In this document: in pieces, positions 38,215 to 46,200 of the stretch
How positions within the stretch are numbered: the first letter of the stretch is position 1
Layout: each line of letters starts with the position of its first letter
Assembly (NCBI RefSeq): GCF_032397745.1
Contig: NZ_CP135921.1
Location: forward strand, 5,692,501 to 5,756,500
DNA length: 64,000 nt
Direction of reading: 5' to 3'
Origin: Bradyrhizobium prioriisuperbiae
Lineage (GTDB): Bacteria > Pseudomonadota > Alphaproteobacteria > Rhizobiales > Xanthobacteraceae
Notes under the pieces: generated by a model
Databases searched by the model: none
What the model saw: only the letters and a program-made list of their open reading frames with translations
What the model was told of the DNA's origin: nothing
Program-made: the position numbers and the translations under genes

Positions 38215-38760
38215 TCAGCTTGAAACGCGTGCTTTGTCAATCAAGGCGGACTGCGGCATCACCTCGGCCTTGCCGCCATTGCGGCGCTCCGGTCCGATGT
38301 AGGTGTTGGAGGTGTTGCGGCGACGATCCGGGCCGAAATAACTTTTGGTCCGGATGAAGGGGCGTGGGTTCGCGACCACGCTGAGAATGCGCTGATACAA
38401 CGCCTTCGCGGAAATCGGCTTGGCGAGGAATTCGGTGATCCCGGCATCGCGCGCAATGGTGACGCGGCGCTTCTCGGAATGACCGGTCAGCATGATGATC
38501 GGGGTGTAGGGATTGCCGACGGCGTCCGGCTGGCGGATGATCTGGGTGAGCTCCAGTCCGTCGAAGATCGGCATGGCCCAGTCGCAGATCAGGATGTCCG
38601 GGACCGAGTGGCTGAACATCTCCAGCGCGGTGGCGCCGTCCTCGGCCTCATAGACTTCGCGCGCGCCGAACGAGTGCAGCAGCGTGCGCAGGATTCGCCG
38701 CATGTGCGGGTTGTCGTCGCAAATCAGAAATCGGAGCTTGTTGAAATCGATGCGGAACAT
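38215..38760 (-). CDS. single-domain response regulator
   Basis: A 181-residue protein with one receiver domain: the acidic pair in FLICDDNPHMRRIL, the phosphoacceptor Asp in ILICDWAMPIFDGLEL, the Thr in IIMLTGHSE, and the Lys in FLAKPISAKAL. The C-terminal 50 residues contain two similar basic motifs, YFGPDRRRNT and YIGPERRNGG. The ATG at 38760 is preferred to the longer frame. It pairs with the adjacent Hpt protein, with no kinase nearby. Confidence 0.9.
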   Translation of the reverse strand: MFRIDFNKLRFLICDDNPHMRRILRTLLHSFGAREVYEAEDGATALEMFSHSVPDILICDWAMPIFDGLELTQIIRQPDAVGNPYTPIIMLTGHSEKRRVTIARDAGITEFLAKPISAKALYQRILSVVANPRPFIRTKSYFGPDRRRNTSNTYIGPERRNGGKAEVMPQSALIDKARVSS

Positions 38761-38892
38761 GATACGGCCCGGGCGGTGAGAACGAACCGCCAGAAGCGAC
38801 GGATACACCTGCCGTTAACTATAACGGGGCCGTTGTTAAAGAATGGTTGCGATCCCGCCGATGGACCTGAGCGCGGGCCGTCCAGGGGCGTT

Positions 38893-39672
38893 TTAGTAGC
38901 TGAACTGCTCCCGCAGGATGCGTTCTTCCAGGCTGTGGCCGGGATCGAACAGCATGCGCATCGCAATGGTGCGGTCGGAAATGATCTCGACCCGCTGCAC
39001 GTTACGGGCTTCTTCGTTATCGGCGACCGCGGCCACCGGACGCTTGTCACCCTCCAGCACCTCGATCACCACAAAGGCGGTGTTCGGCAGCAGCGCGCCG
39101 CGCCAGCGGCGCGGACGAAAGGCACTGATCGGGGTCAGTGCCAGCAATGCCGCATTGATCGGCATGATCGGGCCCTGCGCCGACAGGTTGTAGGCCGTCG
39201 ACCCCGCCGGGGTCGCGACCAGCACGCCGTCGGCGATCAATTCGGGCATCCGCTCGTTCTCGTCGACCAGGATGCGAAGGCGCGCCGCCTGATGGCTCTG
39301 CCGAAACAGTGCGACCTCGTTGATGGCGTGGTGGATGTGGACGTTGCCGTGGACGTCGGTGGCGCGCATCAGCAGCGGATGGATGACCGTGACTTTTGCG
39401 GCGTCGAGGCGCTCGCCCAGCCCGTGAAAGCTGAACTCGTTCATCAGGAAGCCGACGGTGCCGCGGTGCATGCCGTAGATCGGCTTGCCCGAGCGCATGT
39501 GACGATGCAGGGTTTGCAGCATCAGGCCGTCGCCGCCGAGCGCGACGATCACGTCAGCGATATCGGGGTCGTGATTGCCGTAGGCCTTGGTCAACTGCTC
39601 GAGCGCCTGCTGAGCCTCCGCGCTGGGGCTCGCAACAAAGGCGACACGGTCGTATTGTTTCGAGACGGTCAT
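38893..39672 (-). CDS. nadK: NAD kinase
   Basis: Makes NADP+ from NAD+ and ATP. A 259-residue protein with the GGDG motif in [13 protein letters not shown], the NAD-binding NE motif in [10 protein letters not shown], and [17 protein letters not shown], the second conserved region. The length is typical of the short bacterial form. It is divergent from cutA with a 62-bp shared control region. Confidence 0.95.
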   Translation of the reverse strand: MTVSKQYDRVAFVASPSAEAQQALEQLTKAYGNHDPDIADVIVALGGDGLMLQTLHRHMRSGKPIYGMHRGTVGFLMNEFSFHGLGERLDAAKVTVIHPLLMRATDVHGNVHIHHAINEVALFRQSHQAARLRILVDENERMPELIADGVLVATPAGSTAYNLSAQGPIMPINAALLALTPISAFRPRRWRGALLPNTAFVVIEVLEGDKRPVAAVADNEEARNVQRVEIISDRTIAMRMLFDPGHSLEERILREQFSY

Positions 39673-39843
39673 TTTTGTCGAACTCGAGCACGGGACCGCG
39701 GCGGAAGCTTAAAAAGGTCCAACAGGTCAAAGTCATGGAACGCGCGGTTCTGGTCTATACAACCTTCCCCAGTCTTGTCGAGGCGGAAGCGGTCGGCAAG
39801 GTTATCGTGGAGCGGAAGCTGGCGGCCTGCGTGAATATTTTGC

Positions 39844-39920
39844 CTCGTGTGGTGGGTCAGAAGCTCCCCTCCCGTCGTTGCGAGTCCGAGAGGGAGCTTC
39901 TGACCCAAAAACCACACGAG
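39844..39920. repeat. palindromic repeat, family B copy 2
   Basis: Outer arms CTCGTGTGGT and ACCACACGAG and inner arms GGGTCAGAAGCTCCCCT / GAGGGAGCTTCTGACCC, 77 bp, the same layout as B1 (17945-18021) but with changed inner-arm bases. It is inserted in cutA. Confidence 0.85.
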
Positions 39921-39931
39921 AATCATAGATT

Positions 39932-40006
39932 CTAGTGTCCCTTTAAATCCGAAGTTCGCTCAGAAGGTGCGGCAAGTTCGAGCGAACTTCGGATTTGGGA
40001 CACTAG
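39932..40006. repeat. palindromic repeat, family A copy 2
   Basis: A 75-bp element CTAGTGTCCCTTTAAATCCG ... CTTCGGATTTGGGACACTAG. The inner arms are the same as in A1 (AATCCGAAGTTCGCT / AGCGAACTTCGGATT). It follows B2 after 11 bases, the opposite order from 17854-18021, and supplies the stop codon in cutA. Confidence 0.9.
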
Positions 40007-40204
40007 AATGGTCTCGCACTACTGGTGGGAGGGGGTGGTCGAGCGGGCCGAGGAAGTGGTGGCGATCTTCAAGACCCGGACGTCGCTCGCTGGCGATGTC
40101 AGCGATGCCGTTCTCGAGCACCATTCCTATACGACGCCGGCCATCATGGTGCTGCCGGTGGAAAGCGTGGAGCGCGGCTACCTCAGCTGGCTGCTGAATG
40201 CGAC

Positions 40205-40245
40205 ACAGCCGGCGGCGCCCAAATAATAAAGGCGTCGCCGGCTGT
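40205..40245. terminator. 15-bp hairpin over the cutA stop
   Basis: ACAGCCGGCGGCGCC and GGCGTCGCCGGCTGT pair with one mismatch and enclose the cutA TAA stop codon. There is no T-run, so it could act as a weak bidirectional 3' end between the convergent genes. Confidence 0.4.
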
Positions 40246-40273
40246 CGGAATCCACCGATATCAGTCGATCGAG

Positions 40274-40840
40274 CTAGTACACCGCGTGGGCGCTCGAGGT
40301 CGTGCCGTTGATCGCATCCGCGAGAGAGCGATATTCCGGGCAGGTCGTGCCGCAGAGCTGCTCGATCTTGGCGAGATTGACCTTCGCCACGTCGCGGTGG
40401 CCCTGTTCGACCTGCCACAGGCCGTAATACTGCCAGGTCTTCACATGGGCCGGATCGGCCTGCAGCGCGCGCTCGTACCAGATCTGCGACAGCTTGTAGT
40501 CGCCGAGCTTGCGATAGGAGTACCCGATCAGGTTGGCGACATCGGCGCGGTCGTCCTGTCCCAGGGTCTTCAACTGGTCGATGGCCGCGGCATAGTCGTT
40601 GCGCTCGTAGATCGTCGCATAGGCGTTGCGGTAGCCCTGCAGGAACGCGGGATCGTCCAGGCTCGAGTTTGTATTGGACTTCTTGCTCTTCTTCGGCGGC
40701 TTGGATTTTTCGCCGGACGAGGCCGGCGGCGCGGGGGTGTCGGAGCCGGCGGCGAGCACGGGCCCGGTCAGTGCGGAGGTTGCACCAAATGCCAAAACAA
40801 ATGCAGCCAAGGTCAAGAAACGTGTCACACGTGCCGTCAT
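40274..40840 (-). CDS. secreted TPR-repeat protein
   Basis: A 188-residue protein with a signal peptide (FLTLAAFVLAFGATSALTG) and a Lys/Ser-rich segment (KSKPPKKSKKSN), followed by two or three TPR motifs: YATIYERNDYAAAIDQLKTL, ANLIGYSYRKLGDYKLSQIW and KTWQYYGLWQVEQGHRDVAK. The C-terminus has two Cys residues in LCGTTCPEY. The ATG at 40840 is set by GGAGAG upstream. Such proteins mediate protein contacts; the partner is unknown. Confidence 0.8.
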   Translation of the reverse strand: MTARVTRFLTLAAFVLAFGATSALTGPVLAAGSDTPAPPASSGEKSKPPKKSKKSNTNSSLDDPAFLQGYRNAYATIYERNDYAAAIDQLKTLGQDDRADVANLIGYSYRKLGDYKLSQIWYERALQADPAHVKTWQYYGLWQVEQGHRDVAKVNLAKIEQLCGTTCPEYRSLADAINGTTSSAHAVY

Positions 40841-41174
40841 GCATCTCTCCTGTTGCCGTCGACGCCTGGTTGGCGGCGGAAATCCTATCCGAACCCGAAT
40901 CCTATCCGAACCATCGTGATGAGAACACCTGCCGCACCGTAACATTCCCTGGTTTTCGTCGATATTTCGCCCGGTTCACCGCAAGCGATCTCGTAGCCGC
41001 AAGTGATCTTGGCCGGCTGTGCCGAAGCATGGGCAAAATGTCATCCAGATGAACGCTGTCTGTCCGAGGTCCTCAGAATGAGTTCAGCGCCGCCGCCCTA
41101 AGGTTCATGCCGACGATCACAAAATCCGGCCAACCCCGACCGGCCAGCCGTGATCACATCGAGAGGAGATCATC

Positions 41175-41501
41175 ATGTTCAAGACCATCTCAGCCGCACT
41201 GCTTGCCGCTTCGATCATCGCGGCGCCTGCAATGGCCGCCGGCACGGTCAAGAGCGATGTCGCGCCGGTCACCAAGCTGGCGCCGACCGCCAAGGTTCTG
41301 GACACCAAGGTTCCGGACGCCAAGGTTCTGGATGCCAAAGCCAGCATGCGCAAGCATGTCCGTCATCGCCACCACATCCGCCATCATCGCTCCCACAAGC
41401 ATTCCGTCGTGTTCAAGAAGCACACGATCGCCCATGTGGCGAAACCGGCGATCAAGCGGGTGTCCTCGGCCAAGCCGGTTGCAGCGAAGATCAGGGGCTG
41501 A
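41175..41501 (+). CDS. small secreted His/Lys-rich protein
   Basis: A 108-residue protein with a clear signal peptide (ISAALLAASIIAAPAMAAGT) and then a short repeat region with three near-copies of AKVLDAK. A very basic, His-rich stretch follows (KHVRHRHHIRHHRSHKHSV). AGGAGATCATC precedes the ATG. It may bind metal or anionic surfaces, which is an inference from composition. It is followed by a strong terminator. Confidence 0.75.
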   Translation: MFKTISAALLAASIIAAPAMAAGTVKSDVAPVTKLAPTAKVLDTKVPDAKVLDAKASMRKHVRHRHHIRHHRSHKHSVVFKKHTIAHVAKPAIKRVSSAKPVAAKIRG

Positions 41502-41576
41502 ACGCGCCTCACCAAATGGGGTGCGGTCGCTCTTTGCCCGCCCCGCCAGTGCGGCCGGCGCATCCCATCGAAAGAG

Positions 41577-41602
41577 AACCCCGGAGTTCGCTCCGGGGTT
41601 TT
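41577..41602 (+). terminator. intrinsic terminator
   Basis: AACCCCGGAG and CTCCGGGGTT form a perfect 10-bp stem with a TTCG loop, followed by TT. Confidence 0.85.
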
Positions 41603-41692
41603 CTGATTCGGTGGCGCGATCGGGGCCGAAAACCAGTCTCCACATTGCGTGCAATCCGCTTTAGAGTTCGCGCCAGTAGGATTTTTCGTGAC

Positions 41693-42118
41693 GTGAGCAG
41701 GGCATTGGCGACATTTTGGCGCACCGCGGCCGTGGTGGGCATGGCTTTGGCTGCTACGGCGTGTGCCAGCGGTGGTGACGAGACCGCCCCTTATAGCGGC
41801 GGCAGCGCGCTGGCGGTGCAGCCTTATCCTGCGACCTATCGCGCGGATCTCCTCGCGTTCATGCGAACCTATCTCAATGATCCCCGTTCCGTGCGCGATG
41901 CGGCTATTGCCGAGCCGGTCCAGCGCGATGTCGGCGGCAAGCAGCGTTATGTCGCCTGTGTGCGCTACAGTGCGAGCGGGCAGGGCGATGCCGGTGCCGG
42001 CGAGCGGGCCGTGCTGTACCTCGACGGGCGTCTGGAGCGGCTGATCGAAAAGGGGCGCGAACTCTGCGTCGGGGTGACCTATACGCCGTTTCCCGAGATG
42101 GAGAAGCTCGCGCGCTGA
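41693..42118 (+). CDS. small lipoprotein, unrecognised family
   Basis: A 141-residue protein whose N-terminus is a lipoprotein-type signal (MALAATACASGG, Cys as lipobox). The mature part begins with a Gly/Ser stretch and then YRADLLAFMRTYLNDPRSVR and YVACVRYSASGQG. I chose the GTG at 41693 because it gives a normal signal peptide; the frame is open further upstream. No function can be assigned. Confidence 0.65.
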   Translation: MSRALATFWRTAAVVGMALAATACASGGDETAPYSGGSALAVQPYPATYRADLLAFMRTYLNDPRSVRDAAIAEPVQRDVGGKQRYVACVRYSASGQGDAGAGERAVLYLDGRLERLIEKGRELCVGVTYTPFPEMEKLAR

Positions 42119-42272
42119 CGCGAGCGGTCGCGGGACGGGCGTGGTCCGACATTCTCGATCTCGCCGACACACCGGGAACAAATTTCACTGGCTGTAGTTT
42201 GTCAGGGTTCAGGTCGGTTGCGGCCTTGCTGGCGCGTTATGTTTAGAAATATTTTTCCGGGGCTATCACCTG

Positions 42273-42746
42273 ATGCTGACATCGATTGGGCGCCTGCTGC
42301 TGTCCCTGCTGCTGTGTGCGGCCGTGGCCGGGATTGCGGGGGCTGTCACCGCGCCGGAAATCAACGGCTGGTATGTCAGTCTGGCCAAACCGTCATGGAC
42401 GCCGTCGCGGTCGACTTTCCCTATCGCCTGGGCGATCTTGTATGTGCTGATGGCGCTTTCGCTGTGGCGGCTGTGGGACCACGCACTGCCGTCGCCCGCG
42501 CGGCGGGAGGCGCTCCTGTTCTTCTTCGCCCAGCTGCTGCTCAATGCGGTCTGGTCGCCGGTGTTTTTCGGCCTGCACAATCTTCACATCGCACTCGCGA
42601 TCATCATCGTGCTGGTGGTGACGATCGTTGGAACGATCTTCACCAGCGCGCGTGTCGATCCACCGGCGGCCTGGATGCTGGTGCCGTATTTCTTTTGGGT
42701 GGCCTACGCGACCACTCTGAACGCCGGCATCGTGGCGATGAATTGA
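42273..42746 (+). CDS. tspO: TspO/MBR family protein
   Basis: A five-helix membrane protein of 157 residues. The conserved aromatic and Pro residues are in NGWYVSLAKPSWTPS, FPIAWAILYVLMALSLWRLW and NAVWSPVFFGLH. In Rhodobacter, TspO is an outer-membrane tryptophan-rich sensor tied to porphyrin control; here the location is not known. The 3' neighbour is the family C repeat. Confidence 0.92.
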   Translation: MLTSIGRLLLSLLLCAAVAGIAGAVTAPEINGWYVSLAKPSWTPSRSTFPIAWAILYVLMALSLWRLWDHALPSPARREALLFFFAQLLLNAVWSPVFFGLHNLHIALAIIIVLVVTIVGTIFTSARVDPPAAWMLVPYFFWVAYATTLNAGIVAMN

Positions 42747-42751
42747 GCTGC

Positions 42752-42855
42752 ATAGCGTTTTCCAGCAAAGTGGATACCGGTTTGCGCGAAGAAAACGCGT
42801 CAAAACAAAATGCTAGAGCTCCGTTCCGATTCTATCGGAACGGAAATGGCTCTAG
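42752..42855. repeat. intergenic palindromic repeat, family C copy 2
   Basis: Starts ATAGCGTTTTCCAGCAAAG and ends with the palindrome CTAGAGCTCCGTTCCGAT / ATCGGAACGGAAATGGCTCTAG. The right end overlaps the stop codon of the serine hydrolase gene (the TAG of CTAG, read on the minus strand). Confidence 0.88.
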
Positions 42856-44039
42856 CCAAGCCGGGCGATGGCGGCAAACCCCCGCACCCAGAGCCGCGCG
42901 CTATCCGGATCGAGCGGAATGCCGTCGGAGCCCAATCGAATAATGACGGTTTCGCTCGGCGGGTCGATGTAGATCCACTGGCCATGGATTCCCAGCGCAC
43001 AGAGCACGCCGCGAGGCCGGTCGATCAGATACCATTTGCTGCGGTAGCTCCCACCGGGGAGAATCTCGGCGTAGTCACCACGCGCCCATGCTGCGGGATC
43101 GCCGCGGGTGTTGATGTCGTCCACCCACCATCCCGGAAGGATCTGCCGCCCGTTCGCGACACCCCGCCTGCGCATCATCTCGCCAAACCGCGCGAGGTCG
43201 CGTGGGGTGGTGCAGATGCCGCCGGCGGCACGCATCGCGCCGTGCGCATCGACGGTGATATAGGCATCGTGTTCCGCACCCAGCGGCTTCCAGATGTGAT
43301 CACTGATCAACTGCGCCAGCGGCTGCCCGCAGGCGCGCTCATAGAGCCATCCCAGCACGTCGGTGTTGGTGGAGACGTAGTGGAAGGTCTCGCCGTGCGG
43401 GCGACCGTCCGGCTTCTGCAAAGCGAGGAAGCTGCGTAAGTCGATGGCTTGCTGTCCCGGCAACTGGGGATCCCAGCCGACGGCACGGCGATAGCGGATC
43501 ACGTCGCCGTCCGGGTCGTTGTAATCCTCGGTGAACGAGATCCCGACCGTCATGTCCAGCAGATGCCGGATCGTACAGGTCGCGTAGACCGATGATGCAA
43601 GCTCCGGCAACGTGTCGCGCACCGGACGGTCGGGATCGATCAGGCCGCGATCGGTCAGGATGCCTCCGAGCGCGCCGCAGATCGATTTGCTCACCGAAAA
43701 AACGATGTGATGCTCACCTGCATCCATGCCGTTGGCGTACCATTCCGCCGCGATGCGTCCGTGGCGGAGAACGACGAGCGCATCGGTGCTGGTGGTTCGC
43801 AGCAGTGCATCGATGGTGGCGGGTTTTCCATCGGGGCCATCGAAAGTCGCGTGTCCGATGTCACGCAAATCGGACTCAAGAGGTGAAGGGACACCCGATG
43901 CTGCGATGGTCGCGGTCGGCAGCAGCTGGCGGACGTTGCGAAAGCTCCAGGTCGTGAACGGATAGGTTCTCCAGTTCGCGAGGGTGACGAGCTTGTCGGC
44001 CGGCGGCGGAAATCCATCCATCAGACGTGGTGCAGTCAC
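42852..44039 (-). CDS. serine hydrolase (beta-lactamase class C type)
   Basis: A 395-residue protein with the class C / DD-peptidase fold. The nucleophile is in the SxxK motif FSVSKSICG, the Tyr motif is in HYVSTNTDVLGW, and LGIHGQWIY gives the third conserved region. It resembles 6-aminohexanoate-dimer hydrolase-type enzymes. The GTG at 44039 is chosen because AAAAAAGGAAACGC directly precedes it. No signal peptide is seen, so cytoplasmic action is likely. Its stop codon lies in a palindromic repeat. Confidence 0.82.
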   Translation of the reverse strand: MTAPRLMDGFPPPADKLVTLANWRTYPFTTWSFRNVRQLLPTATIAASGVPSPLESDLRDIGHATFDGPDGKPATIDALLRTTSTDALVVLRHGRIAAEWYANGMDAGEHHIVFSVSKSICGALGGILTDRGLIDPDRPVRDTLPELASSVYATCTIRHLLDMTVGISFTEDYNDPDGDVIRYRRAVGWDPQLPGQQAIDLRSFLALQKPDGRPHGETFHYVSTNTDVLGWLYERACGQPLAQLISDHIWKPLGAEHDAYITVDAHGAMRAAGGICTTPRDLARFGEMMRRRGVANGRQILPGWWVDDINTRGDPAAWARGDYAEILPGGSYRSKWYLIDRPRGVLCALGIHGQWIYIDPPSETVIIRLGSDGIPLDPDSARLWVRGFAAIARLG

Positions 44040-44386
44040 TGCGTTTCCTTTTTTGGCTTTGATCTGCTGTGCATTTTGCGGGGAATTGATTGCGGCGCAA
44101 GTTGGCCGTCTTGATTTCGCGAAACAGTGAACAGGATTGTGCCCCACGAAAAATCATTGAATTCAGTGGGGTTCGTTCCGCATGTCGGTTCTGCACGTCG
44201 TTGCGTTGCCGCGCGAGCGCCGCAAACCATCTCAGTGACGATTTGAAGCCATGCAGCAAGCGCAGTCCATGCTGCTGCACGCGATGACGGGATGGTGTCG
44301 AATGGTCACAGGGATTTAATCTGCCGGACTCACATTGGTCACGTTGTTCGGTCACTTGTCGCGCACCATTCGATACGGAGAGTGCA

Positions 44387-44605
44387 ATGACACGAAGTTC
44401 CCACAACGAGTTCGACTCTGAGTTCGTCTCGACGCTGAGGGCGGTGTTGGACGAGGCAGTGAAACGGATTTCCCAAGAAAATCGCACGCCGGCGACCAAG
44501 GCCAAAATGGCCGAGCGGATCGTCAGGAGCGCGGCGGCGGGCGTCACCGATGCCGGCGATCTGATCTCGGAGGCCGTGGAAGAAGGACGCGTTCCGGCCG
44601 CCTGA
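44387..44605 (+). CDS. small hypothetical protein
   Basis: A 72-residue polar, Ala-rich and probably helical protein (EFDSEFVSTLRAVLDEAVKR, KAKMAERIVRSAAAGV). No signal or membrane segment. It starts with ATG. A terminator follows within 30 bases, which supports that it is a real gene. I do not recognise the family. Confidence 0.6.
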   Translation: MTRSSHNEFDSEFVSTLRAVLDEAVKRISQENRTPATKAKMAERIVRSAAAGVTDAGDLISEAVEEGRVPAA

Positions 44606-44633
44606 GCGCGTGATAAAGTTTAGGACGAAAACA

Positions 44634-44662
44634 GGCTCCGGGTTTCCGGAGCCTTCGTATTT
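44634..44662 (+). terminator. intrinsic terminator
   Basis: GGCTCCGG and CCGGAGCC pair around GTTT and are followed by TTCGTATTTT. Confidence 0.7.
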
Positions 44663-44820
44663 TAAGGCCCGGTATTTAAGGCCCGTCATTCAAGTCGGCA
44701 TTTGAGGCTCATGCACGCCAGCAAGAATCGGCAGACGGACTCGGTTGCGGCGTTTCGGCAAGAGGCGTACCGACAAATAAATCGCGGGACTCTTTGCCGG
44801 CTCCGGAGTCAGATTATCGC

Positions 44821-44940
44821 ATGTCATATGCGATTCTCAGATCGACATGCGACGGGGCGGCGCTGCAGGCGACGCTCGTGGTAGCATTGGTCACCGCAAT
44901 TTCGGTGAACGCGGTGCTGCTTCTTGCATTTGTCGGCTAG
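44821..44940 (+). CDS. candidate 39-residue single-helix membrane protein
   Basis: The frame from ATG 44821 to TAG 44938-44940 encodes a short peptide with one strongly hydrophobic segment (LVVALVTAISVNAVLLLAFV). GGAG lies 13 bases upstream, a weak spacing. It lies in a 399-bp stretch (44606-45004) without another gene. It may be real or a chance hydrophobic frame. Confidence 0.3.
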   Translation: MSYAILRSTCDGAALQATLVVALVTAISVNAVLLLAFVG

Positions 44941-45004
44941 TTCTCGCCGGCAATAATTCTCCGGCAACCACGGCCGCGAAGCCCGTTCCAAAGCGTCCTG
45001 ATGC

Positions 45005-45232
45005 CTATCTGAACTGCGCGCGGCATAGCGGGCTGAGCCTCTTGATATTCTTTTCCATGCAAGCGGTGACCCGGCTGACATTTGGAATGGCGTCGCGGCA
45101 CAACCGGAAGGCATCGGCACGGCAGGCGCGGCGCTGCTCCGGCGTGCCTGCGGCGTGAGCCGAAAGGACACTCGCAAACGTCAACAGGACGACGGCGAGC
45201 GCTAGGCGCTGGATCGGTTTGACCTTGAACAC
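45005..45232 (-). CDS. small secreted Cys-rich protein
   Basis: A 75-residue protein with a signal peptide (LALAVVLLTFASVLSAHAAG) and four Cys residues in a pattern known from many rhizobial small secreted proteins: ACRADAFRLCRD then VTACMEKNIKRLSPLCR. AAAAAAGGAG precedes the GTG at 45232. Longer reading frames through the tRNA on this strand are artefacts. The function is unknown; two disulfides are likely. Confidence 0.8.
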   Translation of the reverse strand: MFKVKPIQRLALAVVLLTFASVLSAHAAGTPEQRRACRADAFRLCRDAIPNVSRVTACMEKNIKRLSPLCRAQFR

Positions 45233-45447
45233 GGCAGCTCCTTTTTTGGGCTCCGGGGCGGGGAGCCTGAGGTTTGCCACGTTTGGATGTGCGTGGGGCG
45301 CGATGTTTCCCAAACCGGTTGTGGTTTTCGATGCAAAATCAATAAACTTTGTGGAGCGGCCTCTCAATCCGGGCGATTTTCGGGTGTTGTCTCCACCCGC
45401 AGCTGGGTCTTGTCCCTCGCGGGAGACGCTGCTAGCTGTTCGGCGGC

Positions 45448-45519
45448 GCCGGCTTAGCTCAGCGGTAGAGCAGCGGTTTTGTAAACCGAAGGTCGGGGGT
45501 TCAATCCCCTCAGCCGGCA
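45448..45519 (+). tRNA. tRNA-Thr (anticodon TGT)
   Basis: GCCGGCT pairs with AGCCGGC as the acceptor stem, the D-arm reads GCTC AGCGGTA GAGC, the anticodon loop is TTTGTAA (anticodon TGT), and the T-arm contains GGTTCAATCCC. The discriminator base is A, followed by CTA, so no CCA is encoded. Its 3' part is repeated at 55553-55591. The rest of the stretch up to 46004 holds no gene I can recognise. Confidence 0.95.
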
Positions 45520-45526
45520 CTAGTTT
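45488..45526 (+). repeat. tRNA 3'-end repeat, left copy (attL-like)
   Basis: The last 32 bases of tRNA-Thr plus 7 bases downstream. It matches 55553-55591 at 36 of 39 positions in the same orientation, 10,065 bp apart. Confidence 0.85.
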
Positions 45527-45971
45527 CTTCAATAAAATCAATTATTAGATGTGCGGTAGGTTTTGCTGGCGCAGACCTCTCCCGCTGCAATAGCCACCCG
45601 ATAGCCACGGATTTTCGACGGCGTCGATTCATATTCGTTCGTTTGTCGCGCCACTTGAATGGCTGAATTTCCGACATCTGATCTCGCAAGGGGAGATCGC
45701 AGCGTGATGTCCGATCTCCCGGTTCGCCACCGGCAGTTAGGGTGATATCGCCCATTCGTCGATCGGGAATATCCGCATTGTTGATGCGCGCGAATTAACA
45801 AGCCGCGTCGGGCGGCTTGTGTGAGGGCGCGAATTGCCTGGCCGTGCAGAGTCGAAATTGTCCGCCATCTTCCCTGGTTCTCCCGACGGTTTCACGCCTG
45901 GCTCATGGACCATGCGTCGAGACGAAGACATGAAGCTGGTCGAAAGCCTCCTGAAGCAACGAGCCCCTCGC

Positions 45972-46000
45972 TTGACAAGTTGTCCGGCCGCTGCTGATGG
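45972..46000 (+). promoter_or_regulatory. putative promoter of the riboswitch-cob transcript
   Basis: TTGACA (45972-45977) is a perfect -35 hexamer. The -10 at 17 bases (TGATGG) is poor. Confidence 0.4.
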
Positions 46001-46004
46001 TGTT

Positions 46005-46200
46005 CACGCTGGTTCCTGTCCTGCGACAGGCGAAGAGGGAATGCGACAGGGCCTCGAATTTGGCCCGAATCGCAGCCGCCCCCGCGACCGTGACCGGAGA
46101 GATGCCAAAGCCACTGATCCGTGTTGGGTTGGAAAGGCGGGCATCAAGGGCAAAATCCCACTCTGCAAGCCGGGAGACCTGCCAGCACAGGAATTGAAAC
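46005..46200 (+). promoter_or_regulatory. cobalamin (AdoCbl) riboswitch
   Basis: The conserved parts of the B12 riboswitch are in order: GGTTCC, GGGAATGCG, GCAGCCGCCCCCGCGACCGT, AAGCCACTG then GGAAAGGC, and the B12 box GCAAGCCGGGAGACCTGCCA (46165-46184). It ends about 220 bases before cobG. A cobalamin pathway operon directly downstream fits the known role: coenzyme B12 binding lowers expression of the operon. Confidence 0.93.

Larger units (their letters stand above)
39735..40226 (+). pseudogene. cutA: divalent-cation tolerance protein CutA, interrupted
   Basis: The CutA core is present in two parts in the same frame: ERAVLVYTTFPSLVEAEAVG to KLAACVNILPR, and then MVSHYWWEGVVERAEEVVAI to the end LLNATQPAAPK. 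Between them lie about 159 bases of two palindromic repeats (B2 then A2), with an in-frame TAG at 39933-39935 in the CTAG end of A2. Removing the insert joins ILPR to MVSHYWWEG, the expected family sequence. The intact trimeric CutA cannot be made from this frame. Whether either part is expressed is unknown. Confidence 0.85.

Noticed and set aside
40883..40912. A direct repeat AATCCTATCCGAACC upstream of the TPR gene
   Set aside because: It is only one imperfect duplication of about 15 bases, with no sign of function.
45233..45541. Long minus-strand extension of the Cys-rich gene through the tRNA (AEGIEPPTFGLQ...)
   Set aside because: It is the translation of the tRNA-Thr complement, a well known artefact. 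The GTG at 45232 with its own SD explains the real gene.
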